A stretch of 14,223 nt of DNA from Mariprofundaceae bacterium (lineage in GTDB: Bacteria > Pseudomonadota > Zetaproteobacteria > Mariprofundales > Mariprofundaceae), in NCBI GenBank assembly GCA_030950825.1, contig JAUZQT010000083.1, forward strand, positions 1-14,223, read 5' to 3'. A program made the translations under genes and the position numbers. Shown here piece after piece: positions 6,988-14,137 of this stretch (within the stretch, counting starts at the first letter, position 1; the number at the start of each line of letters is the position of its first letter). The notes under the pieces are model-generated. The model saw only the letters and a program-made list of their open reading frames with translations. It was not told the origin of the DNA and made no database searches.

Positions 6988-7983
6988 ATGTGCCAGATTC
7001 GTTCCATTATATTAATCGCTATGACGGTTTTTTTACTATCTTGCCAACAAGCAGACGTTGATACCCACGAAACACGTTTTATGATGGGAACACTGGTAAG
7101 CTTTACTGTTACACATGCGGATAAAACGCTGGCAAAAAAGGCCATTCGAAAGGCTGCTGAAGAAATGCAACGCGTTGAAAGTATTTTCACCATTTATGGT
7201 GATCAACCCAATGATATTAAAGCCTTCAATCAATCACCAATAAACACTGGTATTCATTTCACCCCAGAAATTAGCAAGCTGCTTAAAACCGCATTAATGA
7301 TAGAACGACAAAGCCTTGGTAGCTTCAATCCAAAGCTTGCTTTGCTCAATAAACTCTGGGGCTTTTCTCAAACCATAGCAGTAGAACACCCGCCTTCTCA
7401 GCAGGCCATTGAAAAATATTTACACGGCACACAAAGATGTCTTCAACAGCAAGCAAAACAATGGTTTCGTAGTACATCAAATTGTCAGCTGGATTTTGGT
7501 GCAATTGCCAAAGGTTATGCCATTGATCGCGGTATTGCAGTTCTTAGGCAATATGACATTCAAAACGCTATGATTAATGCAGGTGGTGATATGCGCTTAA
7601 TCGGCAAACATGGTTCAAAAGATTGGCGTATTGGTATTCGAGATCCGCGTCATAAAGACGAAATTATTGCCACCCTCTCACTGCATGGTGATGTCAGCAT
7701 TGTAACATCCGGTGATTATGAACGTTATTTTATGTATCAAGGTCAACGTTATCATCATATTCTGGAACCCAAAACAGGCTGGGTTAGTCGCCATAGCCAA
7801 AGTACCACGGTGATTGCCGCCAATGCGATGCTCGCAGATGCATGGAGCACGGCTTTATTCGTGGCTGGAAAGAAAGGTATAAAACTGGCTGAAAAATATG
7901 GCTTACAAGCCCTTATTATTGATTCCGAGGGGCACCAATATACAACTAAGGATATGCCCATAAACTTGCTCAGTAAGCCATAG
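6988..7983 (+). CDS. apbE: FAD:protein FMN transferase lipoprotein (ApbE)
   Basis: ApbE family enzymes attach FMN from FAD to a threonine of target flavoproteins (such as NqrB/C or RnfD/G subunits) in the periplasm, using Mg2+. This 331-residue protein has an N-terminal signal peptide ending in a lipobox, LLSC with C19 as lipidated residue. Family motifs seen in order are MGT (33-35), LDFGAIAKGYAIDRG (168-182), NAGGD (197-201), SGDYERY (241-247), HHILEP (256-261) and DAWSTALFV (284-292), the last supplying metal-binding Asp and Thr. The ATG at 6988 is the first after an in-frame stop. The gene is followed after 45 bp by pilT in the same direction. No target flavoprotein is encoded in the window. 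Confidence 0.95.
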   Translation: MCQIRSIILIAMTVFLLSCQQADVDTHETRFMMGTLVSFTVTHADKTLAKKAIRKAAEEMQRVESIFTIYGDQPNDIKAFNQSPINTGIHFTPEISKLLKTALMIERQSLGSFNPKLALLNKLWGFSQTIAVEHPPSQQAIEKYLHGTQRCLQQQAKQWFRSTSNCQLDFGAIAKGYAIDRGIAVLRQYDIQNAMINAGGDMRLIGKHGSKDWRIGIRDPRHKDEIIATLSLHGDVSIVTSGDYERYFMYQGQRYHHILEPKTGWVSRHSQSTTVIAANAMLADAWSTALFVAGKKGIKLAEKYGLQALIIDSEGHQYTTKDMPINLLSKP

Positions 7984-7989
7984 CTTACT
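7972..7989 (+). other. Small hairpin over the apbE stop codon
   Basis: AGTAAGC, loop CATA, GCTTACT form a perfect 7-bp stem spanning the apbE stop, 39 bp before pilT. No T-run follows, so it is not a standard terminator. It might modulate read-through to pilT or protect the mRNA end. Confidence 0.3.
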
Positions 7990-8028
7990 ATGCTATAGCC
8001 ATTCTCTTTCAAAACAGGATCGATACTC

Positions 8029-9072
8029 ATGGATGTTTCAGAATTACTTGCCTTTACTGTAAAAAATGGTGCTTCAGATTTACACCTCTCCTCTGGTGAG
8101 GCTCCAATGATTCGTATTCATGGGGATATGACACGAATTAAAATGCCGGAGCTGGAAGAACGTATCGTACAAGCCATGGTATATGACATAATGAATGATA
8201 ACCAGCGTAAGATGTTTGAAGAACACCTTGAGCTCGACTTTTCATTCGCTTTGGGCGATATCGCACGTTTTAGGGTGAATGTATTCAAGCAAAACCGTGG
8301 GCTTAGTGCTGTCTTTCGTGTGATTCCAACCGAAGTATTCACCTTAGCTCAACTAAAATGCCCTGAAATTTTTAAAGAAATTTCAATGATGCCACGTGGT
8401 ATCTGCTTGGTAACGGGGCCAACTGGGTCAGGAAAATCAACCACCCTTGCGGCGATGATGGACTACCGTAATGAAAATGAAAAAGGGCACATTCTTACCA
8501 TTGAGGATCCGATTGAGTTTGTCCATAAATCCAAAAGCTCATTGATTTCCCAACGTGAAAAAGGTCCGCATACCCATTCATTTGCCAATGCACTGAAAAG
8601 TGCCCTGCGTGAAGATCCCGATGTTATTCTGGTGGGTGAAATGCGTGACTTGGAAACCATCAGTTTGGCTTTATCTGCTGCCGAAACAGGCCATATGGTC
8701 TTTGGCACATTGCATACTTCATCGGCACCAAAAACCATTGACCGCATCATTGATGTATTCCCAGCGGCTGAAAAAGAAATGGTGCGAGCAATGCTTTCTG
8801 AGTCACTCAAAGCAGTTATTTCACAAACCCTGATGAAAACAGCTGATGGTAATGGGCGTATCGCAGCCCATGAAATTATGTTAGGCACACCAGCTATTCG
8901 CAACCTCATTCGTGAAAATAAAATTCCACAAATGGTATCTGTGATGCAAACAGGTCAGCGTGAAGGCATGCAAACACTCGACATGAACCTTCAAACACTT
9001 CTGAAGACCCGCAAAATAACCCAAGAATCTGCCGTAGAGAAATGTCAGAACAAGAAACTTTTTGGTGGTTAA
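8029..9072 (+). CDS. pilT: Type IV pilus retraction ATPase PilT
   Basis: PilT is the cytoplasmic hexameric motor that drives pilus retraction and twitching motility. The 347-residue product matches the family along its full length. It has the N-terminal GASDLHLS segment (14-21), Walker A GPTGSGKST (130-138), Asp box ILTIEDPIEF (155-164), Walker B VILVGEMRD (199-207), His box TGHMVFGTLHT (220-230) and the PilT-specific AIRNLIRE segment (289-296) needed for retraction in family members. The C-terminus ends shortly after the AIRNLIRE region, as in PilT. AGGA lies about 10 nt before the ATG. No pilU or other pil gene follows; mobile-element debris does. Confidence 0.95.
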   Translation: MDVSELLAFTVKNGASDLHLSSGEAPMIRIHGDMTRIKMPELEERIVQAMVYDIMNDNQRKMFEEHLELDFSFALGDIARFRVNVFKQNRGLSAVFRVIPTEVFTLAQLKCPEIFKEISMMPRGICLVTGPTGSGKSTTLAAMMDYRNENEKGHILTIEDPIEFVHKSKSSLISQREKGPHTHSFANALKSALREDPDVILVGEMRDLETISLALSAAETGHMVFGTLHTSSAPKTIDRIIDVFPAAEKEMVRAMLSESLKAVISQTLMKTADGNGRIAAHEIMLGTPAIRNLIRENKIPQMVSVMQTGQREGMQTLDMNLQTLLKTRKITQESAVEKCQNKKLFGG

Positions 9073-9178
9073 TACTGAAGTGGCCCACTAGTCAATGACA
9101 TTTTATAGGTTAATTTAAGAGTGTTTCTCCTTGTACTGTTTTTTTCAGTGTTCGTTCAATAGTGCCCTTGATATTAGA

Positions 9179-9505
9179 CTATGCCGCAAGAGCCAGTTGA
9201 TGCCCGCCATAATACATTTCTGCGGGCGTTTTTTCACCCAATGCCTGATGTCTACGTTCGAAGTTATAGAATTCAAAATAGCGATGCCGTGCACTGATTA
9301 ACGCTTTAACAGAGCCGTACTCCCTGGTGTAAACCTCCTCGTATTTCACTGACCTCCATAACCGCTCTATGAATACATTATCCATCCACTGGCCTTTACC
9401 ACATTAATACAGAAATCTGTCTCCATAGTAATCGACACTTCCCACGACAACACAAAGCGACTGTGCCAATCCATTACTGCTGTCAGATAAACGAAACCAC
9501 TAGCC
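9179..9505 (-). pseudogene. IS3-family transposase (OrfB) remnant with internal deletion
   Basis: The C-terminal 69 codons (9385 to 9179) encode MDNVFIERLWRSVKYEEVY and the usual ending RRHQALGEKTPAEMYYGG, including the last catalytic Glu region of the rve/DDE domain. Upstream, in another frame (about 9505 to 9405), the DNA encodes GFVYLTAVMDWHSRFVLSW and then ETDFCINVV, the earlier part of the same domain. The roughly 45 residues expected between them, holding the second catalytic Asp (the TDQGSQF segment), are missing. The frame shifts at the junction near 9400. The N-terminus and orfA are gone, replaced by the inverted-repeat element. The copy is inactive. Confidence 0.9.
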
Positions 9506-9667
9506 CACATTATTCATGAATCGCCGTGATGATCGCGCCGAAGCTTTGTTTGCAACGAATTTTTTGCCATGAGTGCCGTAGCCATGCATACGGTCGATTG
9601 GCAAAGGATTCGTTGCGGACAAAGGTGCAAGCGAGGGCGCGGCAGCATTTGTGAATAATGCGGGTTA
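9501..9667. mobile_element. 167-bp element made of two long inverted repeats (MITE-like)
   Basis: The left arm (9501-9569) and right arm (9599-9667) are equal in length and inverted, with a 29-bp centre. The outer 20 bp (TAGCCCACATTATTCA against TAACCCGCATTATTCA) and inner 29 bp (GCAACGAAT and TTTGCCA) match well; the middle of the arms has diverged. Similarity may extend a little further out, into an ACC-CTA pattern. It starts exactly where the IS3 remnant loses its frame, so it probably inserted there or marks the deletion end. No coding capacity was seen. A related sequence occurs at 11007-11078. Confidence 0.7.
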
Positions 9668-9682
9668 GGGGTCTAGTATACT

Positions 9683-9779
9683 CCTAGGAGGCAGTCCGAG
9701 AATAGAGATCGTAGCGAGAAAATCATGACCGAAATGGGGGTTCGCAGTAGGTCTTTCTATTCTCGGACAGCCTCCTAGG
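9683..9779. mobile_element. 97-bp MITE-like element with 24-bp inverted repeats and CTAG target duplication
   Basis: The left arm (9683-9706) and right arm (9756-9779) are inverted copies of CCTAGGAGGC, one variable base, then GTCCGAGAATAGA, with one mismatch in 24. If CTAG at each edge is the target duplication, the terminal repeat begins GAGGCTGTCCGAGAATAG. That start and the CTAG target resemble IS5-family (IS427-like) elements; this is inference. The 49-bp centre encodes nothing obvious. Its right end lies 2 bp from the holC stop codon, so the hairpin may also end holC transcription. Confidence 0.7.
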
Positions 9780-9781
9780 TC

Positions 9782-10234
9782 TTAGCTTTTCTCTGGTTTG
9801 TTGGAGGCTATATATTTTGGATCTAAGCTAAGTTGCTGATAAATACGCCATCGTCCTCTGGCTGCTTGTTTTAAATGCTCATCCCAACCATCAACAAAAT
9901 CTACAATATGGGAAAAACCTGATATATCAGTGGGCACTTCCAAGCCACCATTGACCAAAACAGCAGCCTCATTGTCTCTGCAAATAGACGTTGCCAATAA
10001 AATAGGCTGCTGGGCATTCCACGCTTGATCATCACCTGCTATGCCATGTGCCAAAAACGATGTTGCCTGAATGGTCCATAAACGTTCATCCAATTGCGCT
10101 ACAAAACTATCTGTAGGACATAGTACCAATACAGAAGGCGTTAAACGATTGCGCCGCAATAATAACGAGGCAATACCCTCCACACGATCTGGTTTTTCCA
10201 ACAACTCAAAATGAACCATTGTATCAGCGCTCAT
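9782..10234 (-). CDS. holC: DNA polymerase III subunit chi (HolC)
   Basis: Chi joins psi in the clamp-loader complex and binds single-stranded DNA-binding protein during replication. The 150-residue reading from the ATG at 10234 has typical chi features: an N-terminal beta strand (VHFELLE), LLLRRNRLTPSVLVLCPT, AQLDERLWTIQATSFLAHGI (about 47-66), QPILLAT near 76-82 and the C-terminal DEHLKQAARGRWRIYQQLSLDP (118-139). An upstream in-frame extension to 10366 overlaps the phosphatase gene and reads as basic/Trp-rich nonsense, so it was rejected; an ATG at 10219 is a second option. The start overlaps the end of the PAP2 gene by 11 bp. The stop abuts a MITE-like element. Confidence 0.88.
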   Translation of the reverse strand: MSADTMVHFELLEKPDRVEGIASLLLRRNRLTPSVLVLCPTDSFVAQLDERLWTIQATSFLAHGIAGDDQAWNAQQPILLATSICRDNEAAVLVNGGLEVPTDISGFSHIVDFVDGWDEHLKQAARGRWRIYQQLSLDPKYIASNKPEKS

Positions 10235-10925
10235 ATTGTATCGACTGTTTCCAAAAGACCATGACCAGCCACAGGGAAACAAGTGGGAAAACCACGGCCA
10301 GAGGCTGCGCCGTTGCGGGTTGAATTTGGTAACCCAACCCCAATACAGCCCCCTCAATAACCACAATCATACCCACAATTCGCCAGCACCAGTCTCCCTT
10401 ATTCCAACGCTCAACTGGCCATAAACGCGACCAACGATGGCAGACCCACATGCTAAGCATACCAATGAGTAGACCCGCAAATACATCCAGAGGAAAATGC
10501 ACACCACCATAAATTCGCCCATATGCCGCTAATAAAAACAAGCTCGCTACCAAGCCTGCTCGCCAGTCCCTCCACTGCCATATTAAAAAAGCCAATAAAA
10601 CCATCACGCCATCCGATGTTGCGTGTCCTGATGGGAATGTGTGTGAATGCAATGCCGAGCCCAGTAGGTGCACATCTTCAAATACTGCAGGCGGACGAGG
10701 CAGATCAAATAGGCGCTTAAGTAGCTGAGCAATCATACCCGACAATAAAAAAGCCACTGTTGCTGCCATGCCTAAGCGAAATCGAAACAACATCAGTACG
10801 GCACAGCATAGGGCAACAATCAAGCCATCTCCCAAACCTGAAACTACACCGATCACAGTATCAAAAAATACTGAATTCGCCCCATTAATGAGCTTGAACA
10901 AACTTACATTAAAACTATCTATCAT
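10224..10925 (-). CDS. PAP2-family membrane phosphatase
   Basis: This 233-residue polytopic protein has the three PAP2 signature motifs: K70-x6-R77-P78, P98-S99-G100-H101 and R137-x5-H143-x3-D147. These catalytic residues face the periplasm in family members, which dephosphorylate lipid phosphates such as undecaprenyl pyrophosphate, phosphatidic acid or phosphatidylglycerol phosphate. Membrane segments lie at about 20-47, 50-70, 105-118, 122-137, 145-163, 183-200 and 206-225. The two last helices after motif 3 make it somewhat longer than the minimal family. The substrate cannot be told. It shares an 11-bp overlap with holC and is probably cotranscribed with it. No clear ribosome-binding site precedes the ATG. 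Confidence 0.9.
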   Translation of the reverse strand: MIDSFNVSLFKLINGANSVFFDTVIGVVSGLGDGLIVALCCAVLMLFRFRLGMAATVAFLLSGMIAQLLKRLFDLPRPPAVFEDVHLLGSALHSHTFPSGHATSDGVMVLLAFLIWQWRDWRAGLVASLFLLAAYGRIYGGVHFPLDVFAGLLIGMLSMWVCHRWSRLWPVERWNKGDWCWRIVGMIVVIEGAVLGLGYQIQPATAQPLAVVFPLVSLWLVMVFWKQSIQYER

Positions 10926-11006
10926 GCGAACAAGCTGCTTATTTATAGCATATAATCAAGGAATCTTGACTGCTCTAATGTAAAATCGGAGTAGTATATC
11001 TTTTAT

Positions 11007-11078
11007 CCTGAATAATTCACAAATACTGTCGTGCCCTTGCTTGCCCCTTTATCCGCAACGATTTATGAATTATTCAGG
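11007..11078. repeat. 72-bp repeat related to the 167-bp element, between the PAP2 gene and the czc operon
   Basis: Terminal inverted repeats CCTGAATAATTCACAAAT (11007-11024) and its near-complement (11061-11078) differ at one position in 18. Bases from 11004 to 11060 also match the reverse complement of the right arm of the 9501-9667 element, with about 10 differences in 57 bp. Shared segments are ATTCACAAAT, the GCCC, GCTTGC and CCTTT blocks, and TCCGCAACG. This is a shorter member of the same dispersed family, inserted in the promoter region of the metal-efflux genes. Confidence 0.7.
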
Positions 11079-11143
11079 TTATAAACTGTTGAGTCCCTAC
11101 GCAATTGATTGCCAAAAAGAACAACGCTCTTTATCCTGTCGCC

Positions 11144-11467
11144 ATGCGTGCTTTAGCCCTCATGGCTTTTTTTGCCTTACAGCTTTCTGTATTCACATGT
11201 GGATTCGATATTCATGTGCATGCAGCTGGAATTGATTCAGGTCATATTGCTGAACATGTCCATGCTTCTGGTGCTAATCATGAACAAGGCTCACACAATC
11301 ATGGATGCCATGTTCACGCATCGCACACATTTTCTGCATCTGAATCGGAACAACATGAAAAAACCGTATTGGTCGCCACTTTTGTGCATCAGTACGCTCT
11401 GGCTGATTTGAGCCTCAAAGAACTGCCACTCTTAATAGAACACCCTCCAAAATCACTGCATAGCTGA
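11144..11467 (+). CDS. Histidine-rich exported protein, CzcI-like accessory of the efflux operon
   Basis: The frame is open from a TTG at 11105, but the ATG at 11144 places a signal peptide at the N-terminus (107 residues), so I prefer it; no good ribosome-binding site marks either. After the hydrophobic segment comes a region dense in histidine (HVH, EHVH, NHEQGSHNHGCHVHASH), a likely periplasmic binding site for Zn, Cd, Co or similar. A short His-rich exported protein before czcC recalls CzcI of Cupriavidus, although no sequence-level identity can be claimed. The gene sits 84 bp upstream of the czcC ORF frame and 65 bp after the 72-bp repeat. Confidence 0.65.
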   Translation: MRALALMAFFALQLSVFTCGFDIHVHAAGIDSGHIAEHVHASGANHEQGSHNHGCHVHASHTFSASESEQHEKTVLVATFVHQYALADLSLKELPLLIEHPPKSLHS

Positions 11468-11489
11468 TTTTTCAATAACCTCACATTAG

Positions 11490-11507
11490 ACAGCCTTTTT
11501 TGGCTGT
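11490..11507 (+). other. Hairpin in the spacer before czcC
   Basis: ACAGCC, six T, GGCTGT form a perfect 6-bp stem between the His-rich gene and czcC. There is no T-run after the stem, so termination is doubtful. It could act as a weak attenuator or an mRNA processing/stability site. Confidence 0.3.
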
Positions 11508-11593
11508 GCTTATTGCTGTTTATTCCAGAAAATTAGCTTCCCCTCACATTAATGGAATGGAAATTCCTAAATATCTCATCACAGGGGGAAACT

Positions 11594-12832
11594 GTGCGAA
11601 TACGATTCTTAATGATCGGAATGCTATTAAGCATTCACCCATTCTATGCCAATGCAGTAACACTGAAGGCAGCAATGGATGCTGCTGTAGAGCAGCACCC
11701 AATGTTAAAGATATCCAAAATGCATATTGATGGGGCTCAGGGTGAGCTTCAGGAGCAAGGTTCCTATGCATACAACCCTGAGTTGACGGTTGAGCCGCAG
11801 CGACGACGAATCAATGGTGGTGGCTCATCAAACGATTACTACATCACGTTGTCGCAAGGGATAGAGCTTGGCGGCAAGCAAAAGTATCGCGAGTTGTCCG
11901 CTCAGGCTGGCTTAGAGGCCGTTAAGCTGGAATCTAGTACATTGCATCAACGAGTAGCTATTAATGCAGCGAGAGCATTGGTGGATCTGTACTTCTCGAA
12001 ACGTGAACTGTTATGGCGAAATCAACAGACAGTCACTTTATTGAAGTTGCATAAGGCAATTTTAAGACAGATGGAACTTGGTGAAGCCAACCAACTGGAT
12101 GTAAACCTCTCTCAAGCTTCATTGACTCAGGCTATCAATGCTGAAGCCCAGGCTAAGCAGCAACATACCATGAATGTGTCCAGATATGTGATGGCTGTTG
12201 GTGCAGCGGGAGATATTAAAGATATTCAACCTGAGTTGCCTAAACTACTCGTGGGTTGGCAACTCTTAGCTGACCCGGTCGGAATCGCTATGAACTCTCG
12301 ACCTGAGATCACCGTCAAACGGCAACGATTGGCTCAGTATTCAGCGCAGGCCGATCTTGCTAATGCTAAACGAATTCCAGATGTAACTATTGGACTAACG
12401 GCAGGTAGAGAGGCTGGTGATCAACTCATCTCACTTGGCCTTACAGTCCCTATCCCGGTACTCAACAGCCACAGTGGCGCATATCGAACGGCACTGTCTC
12501 AGACATCGGCATATAAAACCGAACTGCAATGGTTTGAACAGCGTGTGAAGCTCGAAGTTCAGCAAGCAGTGTTTAACCACACCACTGCCATGCAAGCACT
12601 ATTAGCAATGCGTAAGGTCGAAGGCAAGCCTGTATCTTCGGATAACATTGCGTTGGCAAGAAAGGCTTTCGATGCCGGCGAATTGGATATCGAAGAGTTG
12701 GTCGTACACATCAACCAGATACTTGAATCTCGCATCAATGCCGCAGCAGTTGTTAAAGAGGGCTGGTTAGCCAGTATTCGCCTGGCTGAAGTGCTGGGAC
12801 ATCCAGAATATATCCTCCAAGGAACCCAATAA
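11594..12832 (+). CDS. czcC: CzcC-like outer-membrane efflux factor (TolC superfamily)
   Basis: This is the outer-membrane channel of a tripartite heavy-metal RND exporter. The frame opens at an ATG at 11552, but the GTG at 11594 has a strong AGGGGGAA ribosome-binding site 4-5 nt upstream and gives a proper signal peptide (cleavage after YANA), so 412 residues is chosen. The body shows two repeated OEP units of long amphipathic helices (for example QMELGEANQLDVNLSQASLT near 155-175) separated by strand regions. GLTVPIPVLN precedes the second unit, as in the CzcC/CusC group. The stop overlaps the czcB start by one base (TAATG). Metal specificity is not shown by this subunit. Confidence 0.9.
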   Translation: MRIRFLMIGMLLSIHPFYANAVTLKAAMDAAVEQHPMLKISKMHIDGAQGELQEQGSYAYNPELTVEPQRRRINGGGSSNDYYITLSQGIELGGKQKYRELSAQAGLEAVKLESSTLHQRVAINAARALVDLYFSKRELLWRNQQTVTLLKLHKAILRQMELGEANQLDVNLSQASLTQAINAEAQAKQQHTMNVSRYVMAVGAAGDIKDIQPELPKLLVGWQLLADPVGIAMNSRPEITVKRQRLAQYSAQADLANAKRIPDVTIGLTAGREAGDQLISLGLTVPIPVLNSHSGAYRTALSQTSAYKTELQWFEQRVKLEVQQAVFNHTTAMQALLAMRKVEGKPVSSDNIALARKAFDAGELDIEELVVHINQILESRINAAAVVKEGWLASIRLAEVLGHPEYILQGTQ

Positions 12833-14127
12833 TGAAAACATTCATAGCTTTAATAACGGCACTAATATTGTTTACGAGTGCCCCTGCCATGGCAGAAGAT
12901 CATGGCCATGATGAAGCTGGTCATGCACATGAAAGTATTGATAACCATAAAGAAGATGATCATAGCAAGGAAAAGCCTGATGCTCACGCAGGGCATGATG
13001 ATCATGAAGAAGGTGGCCACGGGGAGGAAAAAACTGATACTCATTCAGGGCATGATGATCATGAAGAAGAGGGAGGAGCTATCAAGCTCACTCCAGCCCA
13101 GATCAAACAAGCGGGCATAGAAAGTGAAGTGATTAAACACCGCTCTGAAGTTCAGGCTATTCATGCGCCAGGAAGTGTCGATTTCAACGCGTATACATTG
13201 GCAGATATCACCACACTGGTGGATGGTGTGATTCATGGACGGCATATTCGGTTGGGTGATGCTGTGGAAAAAGGACAAAAACTGGTGACACTGACCAGTT
13301 CAGCATTGGCACAGTCCGAGGCTGATTACTTAAGGGCAGAAGCAGAACATCGTAAAAGCAAGTTAGACCTAAAACGCATTGAAGGCTTGGCACAGGAAAA
13401 AATTGTCTCGCAAGCACGGCTTCAGCAGACAACAAGCATCCATCAGGCAGCGCATGCCAACCTTGCCGCCGCGCGCGCCGCATTATCCTCCTATGGTCTC
13501 TCAGGCAAGAAAATTAATACACTAATCAGTTCGAGCCAATATGGTCAGTTGACCCTTTATGCCCCAAGTTCAGGGACAATTGTGGCAGATGCCTTCCGTA
13601 TAGGGCAGCACATTGCTGCGGGTACACGGTTGATGCAGGTCGTTGATGAATCAACCGTGTGGGTTGAGGTTAAACTGCCTCAATCTAAGATGGATGGTAT
13701 AGGAAAAGGGCGATCTGCTGTTGTATCGACCAAAGATAATAAAAAGCATTACCGCGCCAAAGTGATCAATATTCATCATCAGTTAGACAAGACGACACGT
13801 ACCGTGGGCGTACGCCTTGAAGTGCAGAACCCTGAAGATGCTTTGCATCCGGGCATGTTTGTCAGTGCTGAGATTGAAACAGGTTCGGGTAAAGAGGCAT
13901 TGTTGTTGCCAGAGGAGGCCATTCAACGACAGGGCAATGAACTCATTGTCTTTGTTGAAGAAGAGCTCGGCCATTTTGAGCGTAGAGAAATTCGTGTCGG
14001 TAAATCCAGCATGGGCTTCGTGCCAATTATTGAAGGTCTGAAAGAGGGTGAATCTATTGTTGTGAAGGGCGCATTTGTCCTTACTTCAGAGCTGGCGAAA
14101 GCCGGTTTTGAAGTGCACAACCATTGA
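12832..14127 (+). CDS. czcB: CzcB-like periplasmic adaptor (HlyD/membrane fusion protein) with His-rich N-terminus
   Basis: This 431-residue periplasmic adaptor connects CzcA to CzcC. A signal peptide (1-21, ending AMA) is followed by a His/Asp/Glu-rich domain (22-82) containing two copies of a 19-residue unit around HDDHEE, a probable metal-binding region. Then come the lipoyl-like half (VDGVIHGRHIRLGDAVEKGQ, about 129-149), a helical hairpin (about 155-220), the second lipoyl half (LYAPSSGTIVADAFRIGQHI), the beta-barrel (VWVEVKLPQ) and the membrane-proximal domain ending at residue 431 (FEVHNH). AAGGAA provides the ribosome-binding site. The His-rich part fits CzcB of Zn/Co/Cd systems, while Cus adaptors usually carry Met-rich sites, so a divalent cation is favoured. 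Confidence 0.92.
   Translation: MKTFIALITALILFTSAPAMAEDHGHDEAGHAHESIDNHKEDDHSKEKPDAHAGHDDHEEGGHGEEKTDTHSGHDDHEEEGGAIKLTPAQIKQAGIESEVIKHRSEVQAIHAPGSVDFNAYTLADITTLVDGVIHGRHIRLGDAVEKGQKLVTLTSSALAQSEADYLRAEAEHRKSKLDLKRIEGLAQEKIVSQARLQQTTSIHQAAHANLAAARAALSSYGLSGKKINTLISSSQYGQLTLYAPSSGTIVADAFRIGQHIAAGTRLMQVVDESTVWVEVKLPQSKMDGIGKGRSAVVSTKDNKKHYRAKVINIHHQLDKTTRTVGVRLEVQNPEDALHPGMFVSAEIETGSGKEALLLPEEAIQRQGNELIVFVEEELGHFERREIRVGKSSMGFVPIIEGLKEGESIVVKGAFVLTSELAKAGFEVHNH
12970..13083 (+). repeat. 57-bp tandem duplication in czcB (His-rich domain)
   Basis: Units start at 12970 and 13027, each encoding 19 residues of the pattern E-K-x-D-x-H-x-G-H-D-D-H-E-E. The central bases around GGGCATGATGATCATGAAGA are identical in both copies, pointing to a fairly recent duplication. 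Copy number may vary between strains. Confidence 0.85.
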
Positions 14128-14137
14128 GGTAAACATT

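Noticed and set aside
8463..8909. 148-codon minus-strand frame inside pilT
   Set aside because: It is opposite highly conserved Walker B, Asp-box and His-box codons of pilT and shows no protein features.
9501..9667. CRISPR or tRNA-like structure
   Set aside because: There are only two inverted (not direct) arms, no regular spacers, and no cloverleaf or anticodon arm.
10235..10366. Upstream extension of holC to a 194-residue protein
   Set aside because: The extra 44 residues lie inside the PAP2 gene and look unlike chi; the ATG at 10234 gives the normal family length.
11552..11593. ATG at 11552 as the czcC start
   Set aside because: The GTG at 11594 has a strong ribosome-binding site and leaves a clean signal peptide; the 14 added residues would disrupt it.
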